Part shown: positions 58,906-64,000 of the stretch, in pieces
How the letters are laid out: each line of letters opens with the position of its first letter
How positions within the stretch are numbered: position 1 is the stretch's first letter
Made by a program: the position numbers and the translations under genes
Assembly: GCA_007644065.1 (NCBI GenBank)
Contig: VJWN01000020.1
Location: 115,874-179,873, forward strand
Source of the DNA: Margaritispora aquatica
Lineage: Eukaryota; Ascomycota; Leotiomycetes; Helotiales; Discinellaceae
DNA length: 64,000 nucleotides
Reading direction: 5' to 3'
The notes under the pieces: model-generated
What the model saw: only the letters and a program-made list of their open reading frames with translations
Database searches by the model: none
Told to the model about the DNA's origin: nothing

Positions 58906-60468
58906 CTCTGTGTGTTGAAGAGGATTGATTTGGTCTTTGGAGATCGTGTTAGGTAGGTTTGTATTAGTCTCGTCAGAATTATCGCAGGAAGGCGCTCCCG
59001 ATGTTGCTATATATCGTCAGCGAGCTGTTGCGAATTGCAGATTTGGCGACTACGAAGGTGGTAGTGGACGAGTTGACGCCTTGCGATTATCTCTGATAGC
59101 GATAAGTTGAAAGTGGCATTTACAGGAGACACACTATAAGGTATGATGTTAGCATGCTGTTCTTCCTGCTTTCACTTTCGCTTATAATGGTGTTAATGGA
59201 GGCGTGCTGTATGGAAGGTAAACCTGTGATGTTTTGCCAAAATTTTCATCGAAGGCAGACTGTTGAAGATGAAGTTAAAGTTTGATTTGGACTCAACGAA
59301 AAGCGTACATAACCAGATCCAGACCCCAGGCGCAATATTCTCTCATCCCTTTTCCTCAACCCTACATCCTCCAACTCTAATAACCTCGTACGTAGGATGT
59401 CTGGATCGCGTATGTTTTGCGAGGACAACATGGTTGAACATGGCGCCGTCTCATGCGTCTCTCTCTTCTCACGCTTCATAAAAAGCTTTAATCGCGAGAA
59501 ACGCCTTTTCGAAGTTGAAGATCCCATACTGTGTTCCTGTTGTATTTTTTTTTTCATGACATAGCAGCAAAGGCAAAGGCTAAAGTAGAAGGAAGATGTA
59601 GGGACAGAGAGTCTTATTGTTCAAGAAGAATGGCACAATGATTGGTATTCGCGAGTTGTTGCAATTTACAAAATTGATCCATCTCCTGTCACACGCAGCT
59701 TAAAGAATCGAATCATGGAGAAAAATATGCCAGAGTCAGGGCGGAAGCTTGGTGATGTGCTTAAAGGTTTCAAGTTGTGTCATTGGACGTTCTTTCATCC
59801 TTTGTGGTCAACTCATTTTGGCCTTGTATTGATCGAAGCTAATCGAGGACTCTACTACATCCTTCTTTCTAGATCCCCATAATCAATTATTTGAGTACTC
59901 CTATATGTTCTTGACGCCTCATTTGAAAGCAAGATGATTTGAATTTGCGGACTGTAACCACCACAGCGTATGGTCCTAAGTACACTTCATCAAAGTACGA
60001 GCATCACATCAAATCACAACTACCTCAAGTGTATGACTCAACCTTAAATATTCAATGACTGAGTTCTTTGCTATCTAGTGATGATCTAAACGGATTCAGT
60101 CCCGATTCGTGGTTGAGAGAAAGGAGTACCTAGATCTCGCTTCGTTTCTAACCGATCACCTGATATGAGAATAGAATCCAAGTGGAAAAGATATACCTTT
60201 TTGATAGGCATGTAGCGGGGAGATAGAAATGCAGCAGATACATCAATTATTTAAGGGCTGACGTCAATTATCTCTAAGAACCATTGTTGCGTTCTCGGTC
60301 ATTCAGATAACAACCTAGGGAGAGTGGACCACTACGTCGCTAAACATCAGATAGGTAAATGCAAAACCATTAATTTCGAAACCCATCTATCTCTATCCTT
60401 CAAATATGCTACAAACACAACTATACGCCAGCAATGCAATGGCCGTTACTCTCAAGGCATCCACGCAC
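58906..60468. other. Intergenic stretch
   Basis: About 1.5 kb. A 103-codon minus-strand frame at 59246-59557 is not convincing. No gene or element supported. Confidence 0.45.
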
Positions 60469-61207
60469 TTACAAACCCCCACTCAAGAAAAACATCGCAA
60501 TCCCACCGACCAAACCAACAACACCCATCGTTCCCAAACCACCATTCATTCTCGACGCAGAACTACTCTTCGTCGTCGCAGCGGCAGATACAACGGCACC
60601 AGAGCTCTGACCAGCTACACTTTGTGTGCCTGTTGCATTTGGCGAGCCCGTTGCCTTCGCAGACGTGGTGCCTGAACCCGCACCAGCAGTTGCAGTTGGG
60701 GAGTTGCCGCTCGCTGTCTCGGTTGGGAGATTCGTCACGATGAGTGCGGTTGCGGTACCAGGGCCGCCAAACCATGTGCATGCTTTGGCTTGGACGCCAA
60801 GGTTTTCAAGGTAGTCTAGAGGTTGCGGAAGTTAGACTTGGATGTGGGCGTACTCTGGAGATTTGTCTTGATGAAGGAAAGTTCGAAGAGTTTGCGGGGG
60901 TTGAAAGAGATGGGGAGGACTAACTAGTCTTTGCTGGACCGCACTCGGTGGCGTATTTGCTGATGCACATGTATGCTTTAGATGCGAAGCTGGAATACGA
61001 AGCGCAGCATACTGGAGTGTCCACTGTGCAAGTTGGAAGGCCAACTAATGCAGTTGAGCAGTAGTTCACGGCGACACTCCCATAGTAGTTCTGGAGCAGG
61101 ACCGTCAGCGGAATCACAGAATTATTAGGCGCAGCGTGGCTTACTTCATCGCAGCTGGCAGCAGCGCGTACGACTACAGCTTGGGTGGTAATGGTCGATA
61201 AAGACAT
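60469..61207 (-). CDS. Small Cys-rich protein with a GPI-anchor-like C-terminus
   Basis: Exons 61145-61207, 60925-61090 and 60469-60815 give 191 residues. Seven Cys in the first half form a spaced set (SCDE, NYCSTALVGLPTC, VDTPVCCASY, YMCISKYATECG). A Ser/Thr/Ala/Gly-rich region follows and then a hydrophobic end (GTMGVVGLVGGIAMFFLSGG) typical of a GPI-attachment signal or a C-terminal anchor. The N-terminus is only weakly signal-like, which is a caution. Intron 1 is 54 nt (GTAAGC..TCCAG) and in frame, so retention would add 18 residues (VSHAAPNNSVIPLTVLLQ). Likely a cell-surface or wall protein; no known domain is recognised. Confidence 0.7.
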
Positions 61208-63029
61208 GGTGCTTTGGCTATGGCGCTGATTTGTTTGAGTATGGTATAATATTTTTGAGGGTTTTTTGAAGCTTGAGAAATCTGGTGAGTAATGTTTGCA
61301 GTGACAAAGTGAAAATATCACGTAAAGAGACAATCGATGCTTTATACCTTCGAAAACACGCAAAACAAGTGAGCCTTGTACATATTACAAGATCATCACA
61401 CTGCCGCCAACAAAGGAAAACAAACGCATCGCGAAATCCAGCAGATGGAGTTGACTCCACCATTTCGCTAAATCATGGCTGGGGTGAAACCTCTCCTCTC
61501 GCCTCGGAATGGTGTTCAATATGGCGTCCAATCAACCCGAGCACTTGCATGAAAATTGGCGATCTAGGGATTTTGGAGCCTTGCCCACTACAAGAAGTTC
61601 TAGTTAAGATTATGAGGTAGGAGATGAGACTGGTGGCAGTGCAGAGGGTCAATACTGGTCTAGCTTTAAGAGTTATTAGTGTGGGGGATTTCCCGATGTT
61701 ATGCATGCCAAGATTGCTTCTTTGGTTGAGACATACACCGATTTGGGTTGCGCAGGGAGAATGCGGCGAAATACCCAGGCCCGAATCTGCCTGTAACGGC
61801 ATAACCATTATACCGTGTGCTAGATTTTTGTGTCTTGCCAATGATGATTTGTAACACAGAGGAGTTCTTGGTGAAACAGTAGAGAGCTGCTAACTGTAAG
61901 TGATACAATAAACCATCGCACAAACAGATCAATGCTATAATAAGCGTTGATTTGCAAATGATCACGAGTCTTTTTCCAGGTCTACCCAACGAGAAGAAAT
62001 GTGCCGATTTTGTTATTTAAATTCAGCACTATTGAGGAGTGCCCCTTCAATCCTGCTCTGTGGTCTTTACGAATAGATGAATACGCAAGCGATGGCGAAG
62101 GCTGGAATATATGCGACTACTCATAAAATCTCTAGTATTTTACAAGCAAAAGTAACCTTATCGCACTGAGTTTTTATGTTGCTGTGGGATGCTTAAGTGT
62201 TGGTCTACATTGGGTCAAACAGCGTTTGAGCTTCAACTTGAGGATATGACAACGTATAAGATCTTACTAGCATTTGTATTTTCGACCCCAGTAAAGAGCT
62301 TACATCCACGGAAATCACGTTTCTTTGTATTAGGTCTTTACTTTACAACACGCTTTTGGCAGCTTTTCACAGTTTTCTCGCCTAATTTTCAACTTCAATT
62401 TTCAGGGAACGAGCTGGAGAAGGTAGCTAGACTATGACCTTCATTCTTGAGGCTGAGAATGGTAACTGCCTTCTCCGTCTCCGAGGATAAAGATATGAGC
62501 TCGCTTGTGAGGATTTGGTATCTACGATTATGCTAGTAAAGATATTGAGGTGGCGATATACTATGCATTGTGTCGATACTAAACACAAAAACTGACAAAT
62601 TGATGCCAAATCAAGTTGATAAATGTTTCAATAACAATTAACAAGAAGGTCGTCAAATCCATGTTATTGTTCTTGTGTTGTCATGTCTTGTCGAGAGTTG
62701 GAAAGATAGTAAGCATTCGGTTAGAATTAGGGGCCTCGGTTGCGGCTTTGACCCTGACCTGACAGGCCTCGGCGCTTGTCGAAGCTGTCGATCCCCCGCA
62801 TTCATTACCTTCCCTTGACTTTGTTCTCATTCGACACAGTCAGCCTCGCGGTTACAGTAATCTGTAATACAGTATTGAAAGATTTAACAAGATGGCGTCT
62901 TGTACTTCTGCTTCGTCTTTTTCGACCCCTCCCTTCCTTCACTACCAAGATCTCTATCTACAAACAATATGGTATGCCATTGCCTCCCCTCAATGAAAAC
63001 ATTACCATATTACATGCCGTCGACCTGAG
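61208..63029. other. Intergenic stretch and unresolved 5' end of the dioxygenase-like gene
   Basis: Mostly AT-rich sequence with no supportable gene. The first coding exon of the rightmost gene should lie in about 62880-63029, but I could not fix it: candidate ATGs at 62892 and 62971 do not join in phase to the exon at 63030. Confidence 0.45.
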
Positions 63030-64000
63030 GCTAATACAACCAAGTCAGGAGCAAACTTCAAACCACCCCCTCTAAGCCTCGCATCCGAACGCATTCAGCT
63101 CGGCGAAGGCACGACCTTCCTGCCTGGACCCTCTCCAGCGCACCTCCAATCCCTCATAACCCACGTCTTGGAGCACGGCTATGTGATCCTGCCTTCAATC
63201 TTCACAGCATCCCAAGTCTCACACGCGAACTCTGAGCTTGCGCGTCTTGATGCCCTTGAATCTGGGCCTGCGGCGAAAGGCGGACGTAATGACTTTGAGG
63301 GATTCAAGACTCAGCGGATATACGCACTGGTGGACAAGAGTCGGGCGTTCGACTGCTTTGCTATACACGAGACAGTGATGGGGCTGAACGATTACTTTTT
63401 GCAGGATAAGAGTCTTTTGACCAGTTTTCATACTGTGGTTATCGGACCAGGCGAGGGGAATCAGGTCTTGCATACTGATGATGGGTTGATTCCATTGCCA
63501 AGACCAAGGCCGTTGTTGGGCATTGTATGTCAACCCCTCTCTCATTTTAACAAGAACTGCGTGTGAAATCTGTAGTTGATTCAAAAAAGGGCACAATGGT
63601 AGCACTCGATGACTTTACAGCCTCGAATGGCGCCACGACACTCATCCCAGGCTCTCACCTCTGGCCCGACTCACGACTTCCCTTACCCTCAGAAGCTATA
63701 CCCGCCATAATGCCCGCCGGCTCAATGGTGTACTTCCTCAACACGCTGTGGCACTCCGGAGGCGCAAACCACACCTCCAAGCCGCGGCGGAGTTTGACAG
63801 TGCAGTACTGCCAGCCGTGGATACGGACGTTTGAGAACTTCACTGTGGCGATGGGATGGGAGGATCTGGATCAGGTGCCCAAGAGACTTTTAGGACTGAT
63901 GGGTTTCAACACGCACGATTTCATGGGATATGTGGATGGGAGGAGTCCGAGGGCGGGGGTGGAGATGCGGAAGAAAAGATTGGTTGAGTGGGGAATTCGG
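63030..64000 (+). CDS. Phytanoyl-CoA dioxygenase (PhyH)-like Fe(II)/2-oxoglutarate oxygenase, partial
   Basis: Coding exons 63030-63524 and 63590-64000; the frame is still open at the window edge, so the 3' end is missing and the first exon is unresolved. PhyH-type landmarks are HVLEHGYVILPSIFTASQV, VLHTDDGLIP (the HxD metal pair), MVALDDFTASNGATTLIPGS, then the distal metal His in LNTLWHSGGANHTS and the 2-oxoglutarate-binding Arg in KPRRSLTVQYCQPW. All expected active-site residues are present. The intron uses a GTATGT donor and an AAAAAAG acceptor; that acceptor was preferred because it restores LGIGTMVALDDF. Such fungal enzymes hydroxylate varied small molecules or lipids; the substrate is not predictable. 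The only start codon inside the open frame before HGYVIL is a TTG, hence the need for an upstream exon. Confidence 0.85.

Noticed and set aside
1..64000. CRISPR arrays, rRNA genes, bacterial operons or viral genes
   Set aside because: No regularly spaced direct repeats, no rRNA-like sequence, and intron-bearing eukaryotic genes throughout; nothing virus-like was seen.

Overview
The window is nuclear DNA of a filamentous ascomycete (Pezizomycotina), most likely a Leotiomycete. That class is an inference from the overall gene content; no rDNA or other marker is present. The genes carry short introns of roughly 45-110 nt with GT..AG ends and fungal branch sites. The secretome is fungal: a laccase with a DSGV C-terminus, a cutinase-like esterase and a polysaccharide deacetylase. 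One transposon has been mutated by repeat-induced point mutation (RIP), a process of filamentous ascomycetes.

Left end (1-5.7 kb): two palindromic repeats stand side by side at 1-568 and 562-1010. Homologous arms recur in fused form at 5137-5690, with a further terminal fragment at 1328-1375. They bracket a multi-exon membrane-protein gene (1767-3870) whose reading frame appears disturbed.

6.8-28.6 kb holds housekeeping and secreted-protein genes: the tail-anchor ATPase GET3, a DUF3494 ice-binding protein, a Vps62-family protein, a cutinase-like esterase, a dynamin-like GTPase, a polysaccharide deacetylase with three N-terminal beta-rich modules, a laccase, and a cyclase-family hydrolase. 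Four of the first seven are secreted, so this stretch is rich in exported proteins. I see no shared regulator or pathway joining them.

29.6-40.6 kb: a conserved fungal protein of unknown function, ribosomal proteins uL16 (RPL10) and eL30 (RPL30) in tandem on the minus strand, a coiled-coil protein, and a family-17 glycosyltransferase. 41.2-42.6 kb is a Tc1-like transposon with imperfect terminal inverted repeats and a TA target duplication. Its minus strand still shows a legible transposase catalytic core with RIP-type stop codons and substitutions.

43.1-53.7 kb is dense on the minus strand: an 877-residue protein I do not recognise, the U5 snRNP splicing factor Prp6/Prp1, and a long DUF3824-type low-complexity protein. 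53.7-56.9 kb has no gene I can support and holds microsatellites. The right end carries a 593-residue unknown protein, a small Cys-rich protein with a GPI-like tail, and a phytanoyl-CoA dioxygenase-like gene cut off by the window edge.

Exon coordinates were derived by hand from reading-frame continuity and splice signals. For each complete multi-exon model except the 1767-3870 gene, the coding lengths sum to a whole number of codons.
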